Source: Candidatus Dadabacteria bacterium (GTDB lineage: Bacteria; Desulfobacterota_D; UBA1144; Nemesobacterales; Nemesobacteraceae). Taken from it: a stretch of DNA of 64,000 nt. The notes under the pieces were generated by a model. It was not told where the DNA came from. It did not search any database and saw only the letters and a program-made list of their open reading frames with translations. The position numbers and the translations under genes are program-made. The first letter of the stretch is position 1. Each line of letters opens with the position of its first letter. Where the stretch lies: contig OX638332.1 in the NCBI GenBank assembly GCA_951812735.1, positions 314,732-378,731 on the forward strand, given 5' to 3'. Below, piece after piece: positions 49,109-57,346 of this stretch.

Positions 49109-49843
49109 ATGCCCAGATTCCCTATCAGAAAAGAACCCTCTTCAGAAGACGACGGAGTGGTTTGCGGAACAATATCTGAGAGCGACTACACGCATATAAC
49201 GAAAGTCCTGAGACTCGGAGCGGGGGATCGCATAACCGTTTTTGATACTGAATCCACCGAGTATGAAGGCATCTTAACGGATATCTCCTCTGAAGCCATC
49301 ACCCTCCGGGTTCACGACACCCGCCGGTTGCAAACCGAACCGGAGCTGGAACTGAATCTCTTCCAGGCGATTCTCAAGGGAAGCAGGATGGACGGGGTAA
49401 TCAGCCAAGCAACGCAGCTCGGCGTATCGGAGGTTTTCCCGGTAATTTCCGAAAGGACCCAGGTAAGATCAACCGCCAAGGTAGACAGGTGGAACAAGAT
49501 AGCGCTGGAATCAACAAAGCAGTGCGGAAGAACTGTCCCGCCTGCGGTTTCGCAGCCGATTGATTTCCGGGATTCCTTTGGAATTAAGAAGCAAAGCGAG
49601 ATGAAAGTAATACTTTATGAAAATCAAGGCAAACTGCTCGGGGATTTCATGAAGTCCCTCACAAGACCTGTAAACAGCATAAACGTCTATATAGGTCCCG
49701 AAGGAGGTTTCTCGAAAGAAGAAATCACCTTGGCCGGAGAAAACAGTTACATGGCTCTTGGGCTTGGAAAAAGAATACTGAGAGCGGAAACGGCTTCACT
49801 GGTAGGCTTAGCGCTTCTACAGTCCCGCTTCGGCGATATCTAG
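49109..49843 (+). CDS. rsmE: 16S rRNA (uracil(1498)-N(3))-methyltransferase
   Basis: 244 residues, SPOUT-fold methyltransferase. Start PRFPIRKEP, the PUA-like N-terminal domain, then the knotted domain with KGSRMDGVISQATQLGVSEV, YIGPEGGFSKEEITLA and LGLGKRILRAETASLVGLAL. It methylates U1498 of 16S rRNA. It follows cobA-hemD by 13 bases, so the two are probably co-transcribed. Confidence 0.94.
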   Translation: MPRFPIRKEPSSEDDGVVCGTISESDYTHITKVLRLGAGDRITVFDTESTEYEGILTDISSEAITLRVHDTRRLQTEPELELNLFQAILKGSRMDGVISQATQLGVSEVFPVISERTQVRSTAKVDRWNKIALESTKQCGRTVPPAVSQPIDFRDSFGIKKQSEMKVILYENQGKLLGDFMKSLTRPVNSINVYIGPEGGFSKEEITLAGENSYMALGLGKRILRAETASLVGLALLQSRFGDI

Positions 49844-49849
49844 CGGAGA

Positions 49850-50242
49850 TTAATCAACTAAAGTATAAATAGCACTAGCCTTCGCCACGCAAACACCCGA
49901 ATTCAAAACCTCGCTCTCAACAGGCATTATTCTCCCCTGCCTTAGCACTCTGGCACGACAAATCGTAAGACCTTCCCTGATGGGTTCCAGATAACTTATA
50001 TTCATTCCGGACGTAAGGAACTTTTTCCCTTCCCTGGCGACACTGGCAACCGCAACTCCGCAGGCCGCATCCGCCAAGGTAAAAATGGCCCCGCCGTGGA
50101 GCATTCCGTAGTGCTGAGTATATTCCTCAAGAAACGGCATGGAGAGTTCCGCCTCCCCGTTTTCCATGCGCAGGATCTCTATTTTCATCGTGTCGAAAAT
50201 CTTGGGGTGACCGGAAGGAAGTCTAATGGGTTTCGTGCTCAT
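49850..50242 (-). CDS. PaaI-like hotdog thioesterase
   Basis: 130 residues, single hotdog domain. The family segment YGMLHGGAIFTLADAACGVA carries the HGG motif and catalytic-type acidic residue; the segment SGMNISYLEPIREG follows. Probable acyl-CoA thioesterase of broad specificity. Its ATG overlaps the MFS gene stop by 4 bases, making it the last gene of the ccm-containing operon. Substrate unknown. Confidence 0.85.
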   Translation of the reverse strand: MSTKPIRLPSGHPKIFDTMKIEILRMENGEAELSMPFLEEYTQHYGMLHGGAIFTLADAACGVAVASVAREGKKFLTSGMNISYLEPIREGLTICRARVLRQGRIMPVESEVLNSGVCVAKASAIYTLVD

Positions 50243-51414
50243 ATTTTGCGCTCCTTTAAGACAGAGCTTCTGGTGAAGAGTAAAAAACCTAGTAAGACCA
50301 TAAGCGCTATTGAAACAAACATCGTCCTGAATCCGAACAACTCCGCTACGACTCCGAAGATAAAAGATCCCATCATTCCGCCACCCGTGAATGAAACGCT
50401 GCTTATGGCAAAAGCCTTTGCCCTAGCCTCCTTCGGATTCGATTCTATTATGATCGAATATATTGAAGGATACACAAATCCGTGCGCACAGCCGAATATG
50501 ATTCCACAGAGAACAAGAAGCTTTATCTCGTGCACAAAACTCAGCATTAAAACACTCAGCCCCAAGAAGAAAACGAATGGGGAAGCAACTCTCCACTTCC
50601 CGTATCTGTCGGGAACCCAGCCGAGAAACAACCTGATCGCAAGCACAGAAACTGTGTAGGAAATAAAATAAGCATGGAAATTCTCTATGTTTATGGAAAG
50701 AGAGAAGATGGAGATGAAGTTAAACGTCGTTATAAACGCCGCCCCGCATATGAAGAGCGTTGCGGAGGACACAAATGTGACTTTGTCCCGAAGACAGTCC
50801 CCATAACTTCGTCCCCCGTCTTTTGGCACCGGCGTTTTCTTTCCCTCCTGAATCATAAAGGAGACTAAAAAACCCAAAAGCGCCGTAATGGTGAGGAAGA
50901 AAATAAAGAAATCAAAACCGAAATTATCCATCAGAATAGAACCCACATAAGGGGCAATAGCATAGTTTATTATCGTGAAGACACCGTATATGCCGAGCGC
51001 CTGAGCCCTTCTCTGCTCGCTTGAGACATCAACCGTGAGCGCCCCAGCCGCAACAAAGAAAAGGGAAAAGGAACAGCCGTGAACTATCCTGATGACGTAG
51101 TAGAGGTAATCGACCCTGTCCAAAAAGGCGAGCGGGAACGTCGAGGCGGCGAGCAGCGCGAATCCGAGCAGCACAAACAGCTTTTTCCCGTACCTGTCGG
51201 TTATGTGACCCGCGTAGGGAGTAAGAAAAAGGGTGCTCAATCCCGCGATTCCCATCACGAATCCAACTATTTTTTCAGTTCCTCCCAGTTCAGAAATTCT
51301 AATGGGCAGAAGGAGAAACGAATGAAAGTTAAAGAAGTAAAGACACCCGAGAAAAGTTACAAGGACAAAGCTTCTGTTAAGTAAGGGTGGTGGATTTTTC
51401 TGCGCGTCGCTCAT
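50239..51414 (-). CDS. MFS transporter
   Basis: 391 residues with about 12 hydrophobic segments; the loop 2-3 signature is in YAGHITDRYGKKLFVLLGFA and an equivalent, degenerate one, LGWVPDRYGKWRVASPF, in the second half. Major facilitator superfamily, resembling the YfcJ/drug-sugar permease group; the substrate cannot be assigned. It lies after the anchored cytochrome gene and before a thioesterase on the same strand. Confidence 0.85.
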   Translation of the reverse strand: MSDAQKNPPPLLNRSFVLVTFLGCLYFFNFHSFLLLPIRISELGGTEKIVGFVMGIAGLSTLFLTPYAGHITDRYGKKLFVLLGFALLAASTFPLAFLDRVDYLYYVIRIVHGCSFSLFFVAAGALTVDVSSEQRRAQALGIYGVFTIINYAIAPYVGSILMDNFGFDFFIFFLTITALLGFLVSFMIQEGKKTPVPKDGGRSYGDCLRDKVTFVSSATLFICGAAFITTFNFISIFSLSINIENFHAYFISYTVSVLAIRLFLGWVPDRYGKWRVASPFVFFLGLSVLMLSFVHEIKLLVLCGIIFGCAHGFVYPSIYSIIIESNPKEARAKAFAISSVSFTGGGMMGSFIFGVVAELFGFRTMFVSIALMVLLGFLLFTRSSVLKERKI

Positions 51415-51453
51415 TTTCCAGAAGAAAGAAATCCTCTAGTCCGAAAACCATTC

Positions 51454-52737
51454 TTATTTGTCTGAATTCATACTTGAAAACCTGTTTTTACCGTAGAAAA
51501 AATACATGACTCCCACTACGACAAAGAGAAAAAAGAGTATCGCGGGCAGGTATTTGCCGAGATTGCTTTTAAGAAAAGAAATGTTGGAAACACCTACTGT
51601 AACACTGCCGGGGTTTAAGTCAGATAGGACGTATTTCAAAAACGCCTCGTCGTGAATCATTATCTCTTCCGCAACCGCCCCAGATCGCTCAACCCGGATT
51701 CCGAGCTCTGTTTTTCTTACAAACACCGCGAGGTCGCCGACTTCATAGTCAAAGCTTATCGAGAATTTCTCCCCGATTTGCGAAAGAGGGAGGGAATAAC
51801 CAAGAGCAATTCTTTTCATCCCCGGAAGAAAAGGAAGTTTGCTGTAAAGCTTCTCTCCCTTCCTCTCTGCTGCCTCCGGATTGACGCTGTCTGAAAAAGT
51901 AACATTTTCAGCCTCCTCAGGAATCGAAAAAACAAGTGTCGTCGTATCCGAGTCCGTCTGCTCTCCGGTAAAAACGGTGTCGCCCGAGTTCTCAAAAACA
52001 TAAAGTGAAGTCACATTCACGCTGCTACCCCCGTTATCAGGGTAGACAATCAAGTTCAGTGATCGCAAAGAGATGTTTTCGTCAGAACTCGTGGTATCGT
52101 AGACCGGGAGATCAAGGGTGATTTCGTCCTTTCCGGGAAGAAAAACCATCTTTCCCGAAACATACTGAACTCCCTGGTGAAAAAGCATGATCTCATAGCT
52201 TTTGTCCCACCGCAGAGAGGAAAAAGAAAACACGCCCAGCGAATCCGATTTTGCGAAGTGGCGTTCTTCTTTCCTGTCTCCCATGTAAGAGATCAAAACG
52301 ACATCCTGACCCTCCTGCGGCTTCTGTGTCGTGACGTTCCTTACTTGGCCCATTATCGTTCCGCTTTCAGAGAGACCCTGGGGAGGCATGTACTCCAAGA
52401 GGTAGTCGGCAACTTTCCGGGCATCGTCTTCTGAAAGATTCATGGGAGGCATCGGCGGATAGCCTTCGTTTATCGGTTTTTTCTTTCTTTCAGTGTAAAG
52501 GCTTTCCGGGTCCTTGGCCCATCTGATGAGATCATCCCTTGAATACCTCTCCCCTACACCCAGAAGATCGGGGCCTACGAACCTTCCCCTTCCAAGCGTA
52601 TGGCATCTTGCGCATTTCCCTTGTGTAAAAATTTCCTCGCCGGAGGGTTGCGCCTGTGCGGAAGGTGGCACCCACTGAGAAGAAAAGAAAAAAAGAAACA
52701 CTAGAATGAAAGAACCGCATATAAACGCTTTTTTCAT
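51454..52737 (-). CDS. Membrane-anchored monoheme cytochrome c with Ig-like (carboxypeptidase-regulatory-like) region
   Basis: 427 residues. A signal peptide (cleavage probably after AQA near residue 29) is followed by a class I cytochrome c domain with heme motif KCARCHTLG (Cys42, Cys45, His46) and a probable distal methionine in EGYPPMPPMNLS (Met98 or Met101). Next comes a carboxypeptidase-regulatory-like/beta-sandwich region from GTIMGQVRNVTTQKPQEGQD (about 125-205), a further beta-rich domain (about 205-375) and one C-terminal membrane span (about 386-408). The ATG at 52737 is chosen; a longer reading would overlap the HTH gene. I do not recognise this exact architecture. Its place after the ccm genes suggests the maturation system serves it. 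Confidence 0.82.
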   Translation of the reverse strand: MKKAFICGSFILVFLFFFSSQWVPPSAQAQPSGEEIFTQGKCARCHTLGRGRFVGPDLLGVGERYSRDDLIRWAKDPESLYTERKKKPINEGYPPMPPMNLSEDDARKVADYLLEYMPPQGLSESGTIMGQVRNVTTQKPQEGQDVVLISYMGDRKEERHFAKSDSLGVFSFSSLRWDKSYEIMLFHQGVQYVSGKMVFLPGKDEITLDLPVYDTTSSDENISLRSLNLIVYPDNGGSSVNVTSLYVFENSGDTVFTGEQTDSDTTTLVFSIPEEAENVTFSDSVNPEAAERKGEKLYSKLPFLPGMKRIALGYSLPLSQIGEKFSISFDYEVGDLAVFVRKTELGIRVERSGAVAEEIMIHDEAFLKYVLSDLNPGSVTVGVSNISFLKSNLGKYLPAILFFLFVVVGVMYFFYGKNRFSSMNSDK

Positions 52738-52808
52738 GATCGTTTTATTCACTGAATTTGAGGCGTATGGAATAAACGGCTCACAACCTAGCCCTAGAAT
52801 CATTGTAT

Positions 52809-53135
52809 CTACGATGCTCCAATACTGAGCCTGCCTTGTCGGTGTGAGCATGGTTCGCGAAGGATGATTTCTACGTCCCGTCCCAGTACCGTCAAGAGGC
52901 GCAGGAGCCTCTCCACGGAGTAATCCCGAAAATCTCCCCGCAGAAGGCGTGAGACATCAGATTGAGACAAGCCAAGCAACTTCGCTGCCTCGACCTGTTT
53001 TAGCTTTTGATGGCGAATAATCCTGTCAATGCGAGTGACAAGCTCCGCTTTTAACAAATGGATCTCGCTTTCGGGGCAGCCTAGGTCCGCAAATACGTTA
53101 CCGCTGCCACGTTTGACTTTCTCTTCCGTTTCCAT
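52809..53135 (-). CDS. XRE-family HTH protein, antitoxin-like (HTH_37 type), orphan
   Basis: 108 residues. The N-terminal GSGNVFADLGCPESEIHLLK segment and the HTH LKQVEAAKLLGLSQSDVSRL followed by LRLLTVLGRDVEIIL match the family of antitoxins usually paired with a HigB/Gp49-like RelE toxin. That toxin normally lies just upstream, but upstream here is the ccmI-like gene (22-base gap) and downstream a cytochrome gene. It may be a stand-alone regulator of this operon. Confidence 0.85.
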   Translation of the reverse strand: METEEKVKRGSGNVFADLGCPESEIHLLKAELVTRIDRIIRHQKLKQVEAAKLLGLSQSDVSRLLRGDFRDYSVERLLRLLTVLGRDVEIILREPCSHRQGRLSIGAS

Positions 53136-53157
53136 TGACTAAGCTCCGTCAGAAATC

Positions 53158-53457
53158 TTAAGCATCTCTCTCACCAGATTCAAGCTCCGAAATCAGCTCT
53201 GTAACGGTCGCCGCTTTTTCTTTGTACCTTGAGATAAGCTCGGCGTAGTCCTGCTCGCTGAGTTTCCCCATATCACGGTCAAGCTCTATATCCTTTATGG
53301 AGGAGTAATAGAGGTCCCTTCTCTCGTAAAGCTGCTCAAGCCGGTTAGCCCCGGAGCTATCCGCTACACCTTGCTTCCTGCGACCCAGAAAGAGAGGGTA
53401 AATAGTAAAAACCGAGACCAGCACCACTAGCAGAAGAGAAATTATGTATTCGCTCAC
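53158..53457 (-). CDS. Short CcmI-like membrane protein
   Basis: 99 residues: one N-terminal membrane span (about 5-24, IISLLLVVLVSVFTIYPLF) and a charged helical region (RLEQLYERRDLYYSSIKDIE and DMGKLSEQDYAELISRYKEK) resembling the N-terminal part of CcmI/CycH without its TPR domain. CcmI-type proteins help deliver apocytochromes to the heme lyase. GTG start overlapping the ccmF stop by 4 bases. Assignment rests on position and the helical motif, not on strong sequence identity. Confidence 0.72.
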   Translation of the reverse strand: MSEYIISLLLVVLVSVFTIYPLFLGRRKQGVADSSGANRLEQLYERRDLYYSSIKDIELDRDMGKLSEQDYAELISRYKEKAATVTELISELESGERDA

Positions 53458-55412
53458 GCGCCAAGCTCCTTTTTTCTTCGTCCCTCGGGCCACATCGTAA
53501 CAATCGCTCCAAGGACGATAACAAAGCCTCCAGCCCATATCCAGTTCACCATCGGGTTAAGAAGAGCCCTTACGTTTGCCTTTCCGCTTCCATCAACCTC
53601 GGACAGTATGAGATAAAGATCGTCTCTGAAAGTTGAGCGAAGCGCGACCTCGGTCTCCTGGTTTATCTCCCTGTTCCCCTCGTACTTGTAGATGTTTTTT
53701 TCGGGATACATGGTCGCGACGCTTTTACCGTTGTTTTGGATCGAAAGCTCCGCTGAGAACCCGTCCTTAGCGTCGTTTGAAATAAAATTCACTCCACGGA
53801 AGACCAGATCGTATCTTCCAAGAGAGAAGGAATCCCCCTTGTCCAAAACAACTTCCTTCTGAGTAACAAACAGAGAGGAAGCCGTGATTCCCGCTACCAG
53901 CAGCACCACTCCCAAGTGAACGATATATCCGCCGTAGCGACGGCGGTTCCTTGAGACAAGATTAAAAAAGGCCGAAACCGGGTTCTCCCCCCTGCCGCTT
54001 CGCACCCTTATGCCCCTGAAATACTCCAAGAACACTGTCGCAGCGACAAATCCGCAGAGTGCGAAACTCAAAAGCGCCACCGGTTCCCTCATGCCGGAGA
54101 CAAAAAGCGCAAGGAGAACCACCAGAAAAACCACCCCCGGAAAAACGAAATTTCTCTTGAGATTTGCCGTAGAGGCTTTTTTCCACGATATAAGCGGGCC
54201 TATTCCCATCAGCAGGATAAGAACAAGTCCTATGGGCACTCCTACCGCGTTGAAATAAGGAGGACCGACGAGAATCTTCTTCCCGGTAAAGGCCTCCGAG
54301 AGTACGGGAAAAATCGTCCCCAGAAACACGGAGAACGCCGCCGCGAGAAAAAGGAGGTTGTTAAACAGAAAGGCGCTTTCTCTTGAGAGCACTGAATCGA
54401 ATCTCTCTTCGCTTTCAAGATCTTTTGACCTGTAGACGAGAAGAGCGAAGGAAAAAAGCAGTATGAAGATCATGAAGCCGAGAAAAAGCGGACCTATGTC
54501 TGAGCGGGCAAAAGAGTGGACTGAGGACACTATGCCGCTTCTGGTTATGAAAGTGCCAAATATTGAGAGGAAAAAGGTGATTATAAGCAGAATCATGTTC
54601 CATTTCTTAAGCATCGCCTTTCTCTCCTGAATCATAACGGAGTGAAGAAACGCAGTTCCCACAAGCCAGGGCATAAACGCGGCATTCTCAACCGGGTCCC
54701 ATGCCCAGTATCCTCCCCAGCCGAGTTCAAGATATGCCCATCTGGCCCCGAGAAGAAGTCCCGCGGAGAGAAACATCCAAGAAAAAAGGGCATATTTCCT
54801 GCAGTTCCTTATCCATTCGTCCCCGAGGCGCCCACTAAGCAGGGCCGCTATGCCAAAAGCAAAAGGCACCGTAATCCCAACGTATCCAAGATAAAGAGTG
54901 ACCGGGTGGATGGCCATGTACGCGTTTTGGAGAATCGGATTAAGCCCTCTTCCTTCCCCAACCGCCACGCCCAGCTTCTCGAAGGGGTCTTCCACGTAGG
55001 CGATGAGAAAAAGAAAGAAAAGGGAAACGGCGCATAAAACGGCATTTACGTAAGGGTCCCCGCCCTTTTTTCTGCTCCTCAGGACCACGAAAGCCGTATA
55101 CAGGGAGAGAATAAAACTCCAGAGAAGTAAAGATCCCGCCTGCCCGGCCCAAAGAGCCGTCACCCTGTATATTACGGGAAGGTCCGTGCTCGTGTTAAGC
55201 GCCACGTACCTGAGCGAGAAATCAAGCGTCACAAGTTCGTAAACAAGGCAGCATACCGCTACCAGAAGAAGGAAGGCGACAGAGACAAGACCGTTTCCAC
55301 CGCTTTGAGCGAACGCGCGGCTTCCCGTCCTTGCAGCAACAGCGCAGGCAACAAGACTGTAGATGGTGATAAAGAAGGAAAGAAGTATGGCTATACTTCC
55401 AATATCAGACAT
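53454..55412 (-). CDS. ccmF: Heme lyase CcmF/NrfE family
   Basis: 652 residues, about 15 membrane spans. The heme-handling WWD-type domain is LGWGGYWAWDPVENAAFMPW; PVTLYLGYVGITVPFAFGIA and FLGTIFPVLSEAFTGK are also family segments. CcmF transfers heme from CcmE to apocytochrome c with CcmH/CcmI. It follows ccmE by 2 bases and overlaps the CcmI-like gene, so the maturation genes form one operon. A soluble beta-rich region lies near residues 520-620. Confidence 0.94.
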   Translation of the reverse strand: MSDIGSIAILLSFFITIYSLVACAVAARTGSRAFAQSGGNGLVSVAFLLLVAVCCLVYELVTLDFSLRYVALNTSTDLPVIYRVTALWAGQAGSLLLWSFILSLYTAFVVLRSRKKGGDPYVNAVLCAVSLFFLFLIAYVEDPFEKLGVAVGEGRGLNPILQNAYMAIHPVTLYLGYVGITVPFAFGIAALLSGRLGDEWIRNCRKYALFSWMFLSAGLLLGARWAYLELGWGGYWAWDPVENAAFMPWLVGTAFLHSVMIQERKAMLKKWNMILLIITFFLSIFGTFITRSGIVSSVHSFARSDIGPLFLGFMIFILLFSFALLVYRSKDLESEERFDSVLSRESAFLFNNLLFLAAAFSVFLGTIFPVLSEAFTGKKILVGPPYFNAVGVPIGLVLILLMGIGPLISWKKASTANLKRNFVFPGVVFLVVLLALFVSGMREPVALLSFALCGFVAATVFLEYFRGIRVRSGRGENPVSAFFNLVSRNRRRYGGYIVHLGVVLLVAGITASSLFVTQKEVVLDKGDSFSLGRYDLVFRGVNFISNDAKDGFSAELSIQNNGKSVATMYPEKNIYKYEGNREINQETEVALRSTFRDDLYLILSEVDGSGKANVRALLNPMVNWIWAGGFVIVLGAIVTMWPEGRRKKELGA

Positions 55413-55414
55413 TG

Positions 55415-55825
55415 TTAACCTTCTTTTCTCTGGTAGGGGGCTTCGTCGGATTCATATTTGGTGGGACACTTCGCGAGCAGCAGGTCCGCCAAAAAGACGT
55501 TATCGGCGGAGAGCTTGCCCTCCACGACCGCCTCAACCCCGTCTGTGAATATATCGGGAATTATGCCGTCATACTCAACGTCGATTTTACCGTTGCCATC
55601 CGCTATGGTAAACCGAAGCGAATCGTCAAGCTCGTTTTTTATTGAACCATTAACCACGGTTCCAGAAACCCTTACCTTCTGCCCGTAGATGTCCGGAACA
55701 TCCTCAAGCAGTTCGTCAACCGTTATGTAGTAGACCATGGAGTCCTTTACCCCCGCGAAGACAAGCCAGGAAATCAAAGAAACTATCACCAAAAGAGGCA
55801 GAATGAATTTGAGCTTACCCTTCAA
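55415..55825 (-). CDS. ccmE: Cytochrome c maturation heme chaperone CcmE, CxxxY variant
   Basis: 136 residues: one membrane span (about 7-25), then a beta-barrel heme chaperone domain (VRVSGTVVNGSIKNELDDSL and VVEGKLSADNVFLADLLLAK). Classical CcmE binds heme covalently through the His of an HxxxY motif. Here the site is LLLAKCPTKYESD: Cys120 replaces the His and Tyr124 is retained. This CxxxY form is known from some deltaproteobacteria and archaea (System I*). TTG start overlapping ccmD. Confidence 0.95.
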   Translation of the reverse strand: MKGKLKFILPLLVIVSLISWLVFAGVKDSMVYYITVDELLEDVPDIYGQKVRVSGTVVNGSIKNELDDSLRFTIADGNGKIDVEYDGIIPDIFTDGVEAVVEGKLSADNVFLADLLLAKCPTKYESDEAPYQRKEG

Positions 55826-55962
55826 CCTTCACCTCCGTTTCCTGGGCCGTCCCCGCCCGAGAGCAGTTTTTTTCTTACGGAAGCCGACTTCGCGCGCAGG
55901 TAGAGCACGTAAGCTATAAGGGAGCCCCAGACAACCACGCTTGACCAGAAGAAATATTCCAT
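55822..55962 (-). CDS. ccmD: Cytochrome c maturation protein CcmD
   Basis: 46 residues: MEYFFWSSVVVWGSLIAYV begins a single membrane span (about 5-23), followed by LYLRAKSASVRKKLL, a basic cytoplasmic tail. CcmD is the small stabiliser of CcmABC that releases holo-CcmE. Position between ccmC and ccmE, size, and the 4-base overlap with ccmE identify it. The start codon is 6 bases from the ccmC stop. Confidence 0.85.
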   Translation of the reverse strand: MEYFFWSSVVVWGSLIAYVLYLRAKSASVRKKLLSGGDGPGNGGEG

Positions 55963-55968
55963 CGCAGT

Positions 55969-56628
55969 CTACCCGCCTCGCCCGCCCCGGGCGTAAAGAG
56001 TATTTTCCATGTTCATTATCCTTGTCCTCTCACCAAGGAGTAAAACGAAAAGAAGCGTGAACCCAAGCAGCGTGACCAAGAGGGTGTGCATCATCGCAGG
56101 GTCTATTCCCCCTCCCCCCGGTCCGAAGACCACTGGGGATATTCCCCTTTTTATACGTGCTGAGACATAGACCACGGGAAGATCCACGTAGGCTATTATA
56201 GCGAATATGGCCGAGTATCTGGCCTTTTTCCCGCGTCCGCCGGCACCTGAGCGCAGAACTAGGTAGACAGCGTAAAGAACCCAGAGGATAAATGTGGTCG
56301 TCAGTTGCGGATCCCATGTCCACCAGGTTCCCCAGACCGGTTTTGCCCATATGCTCCCGGTGATGATCGTAAGGGTAAGAAGCAGCATGCCTATCTCGGC
56401 CGAGCAGTAGGCAAGCGTATCCCATTTCGCCGTCTCTTTTCTCAGATAATATATGCTCGCCACGAAGACCACCGTAAACGCCACCGTAGCGGCCCAGACC
56501 GTACCCATGTGGAAATAGAAAATTCTCTGCACATGGCCCATAACAATCTCGGTAGGCGCGTAAAAAAGCGTCATCCAGGTAGAAAGAACCATGAGCGCAA
56601 ACGTCAGAAAGAACAGTATTCTTCGCAT
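55969..56628 (-). CDS. ccmC: Heme exporter protein CcmC
   Basis: 219 residues from the chosen ATG, six membrane spans. The tryptophan-rich heme domain is VWGTWWTWDPQLTTTFILW and flanking histidines occur in MGHVQRIFYFHMGTVW and MMHTLLV. CcmC loads heme onto CcmE. A TTG at 56667 would extend it by 13 residues and overlap ccmB by 20 bases; the ATG at 56628 lacks a strong ribosome-binding site, so the start is uncertain. Confidence 0.92.
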   Translation of the reverse strand: MRRILFFLTFALMVLSTWMTLFYAPTEIVMGHVQRIFYFHMGTVWAATVAFTVVFVASIYYLRKETAKWDTLAYCSAEIGMLLLTLTIITGSIWAKPVWGTWWTWDPQLTTTFILWVLYAVYLVLRSGAGGRGKKARYSAIFAIIAYVDLPVVYVSARIKRGISPVVFGPGGGGIDPAMMHTLLVTLLGFTLLFVLLLGERTRIMNMENTLYARGGRGG

Positions 56629-56647
56629 TTTTTTAAAAGAAAACGGG

Positions 56648-57346
56648 TCAGTCCCCGCTATCCTCAATAAGATACTCGAACAAAAGAGAGCATAAAAGAA
56701 CGAAGATTATATCGAAGGAAACCAGTACCTGCAAAGAAAAAGCGTAATAACCGAAGGGTCGTCCCTCCAGTATTGAAGAGCATATTCCGACCGAGGTTAT
56801 CACAACGGGTATGATGAGCGGAAAAACCAGCAGGGGAAGCATCATGTCGCGAAGCTTGGTATTAAGAGCCATTGAAGAAAAAAAAGTGCCGAGCGACACA
56901 AACCCTATCGTTCCGAGAACCACGACCCCGAGAAAAGGAAGTACGGCACCCGTCAGGGAAAGAGAAATCCCCTTTGCGTCAAAAAGGAAAAACAGAAGGA
57001 AGAGCGGAAGTATGAAAAGCTCCGAGAGAAGAACCATAACCACGTTTGAAAGCAGCTTTCCAAGATAGATGTAGCTTCTGCTTACAGGGGTGAGAAGCAG
57101 AAACGCAAAGGCGTTGTTTTCCTTTTCAAGCGAAAAAGATCTTCCAAGGGCCAGGAGCCCCGAAAAAATAAAGGTTATCCATATAACAGCCGAGACCGTC
57201 CGGAAATTAACATCCGAGCGAAATTCAAAGGCGACATTAAAAACCAGAAGAAGCAGGAGCGAGAATACGAACATAGTTGGAAATATCTGCTTTGAACGCC
57301 ACTCGACAAGAAAATCCTTTCTGAATATAAGAAGTATCTTGTTCAC
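56648..57346 (-). CDS. ccmB: Heme exporter protein CcmB
   Basis: 232 residues, six membrane spans. Start LLIFRKDFLVEWRSKQIFPT and FSGLLALGRSFSLEKENNAF match CcmB. It is the ABC permease that works with CcmA and CcmC to release holo-CcmE. GTG start overlapping the ccmA stop by 4 bases. Confidence 0.93.
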   Translation of the reverse strand: MNKILLIFRKDFLVEWRSKQIFPTMFVFSLLLLLVFNVAFEFRSDVNFRTVSAVIWITFIFSGLLALGRSFSLEKENNAFAFLLLTPVSRSYIYLGKLLSNVVMVLLSELFILPLFLLFFLFDAKGISLSLTGAVLPFLGVVVLGTIGFVSLGTFFSSMALNTKLRDMMLPLLVFPLIIPVVITSVGICSSILEGRPFGYYAFSLQVLVSFDIIFVLLCSLLFEYLIEDSGD

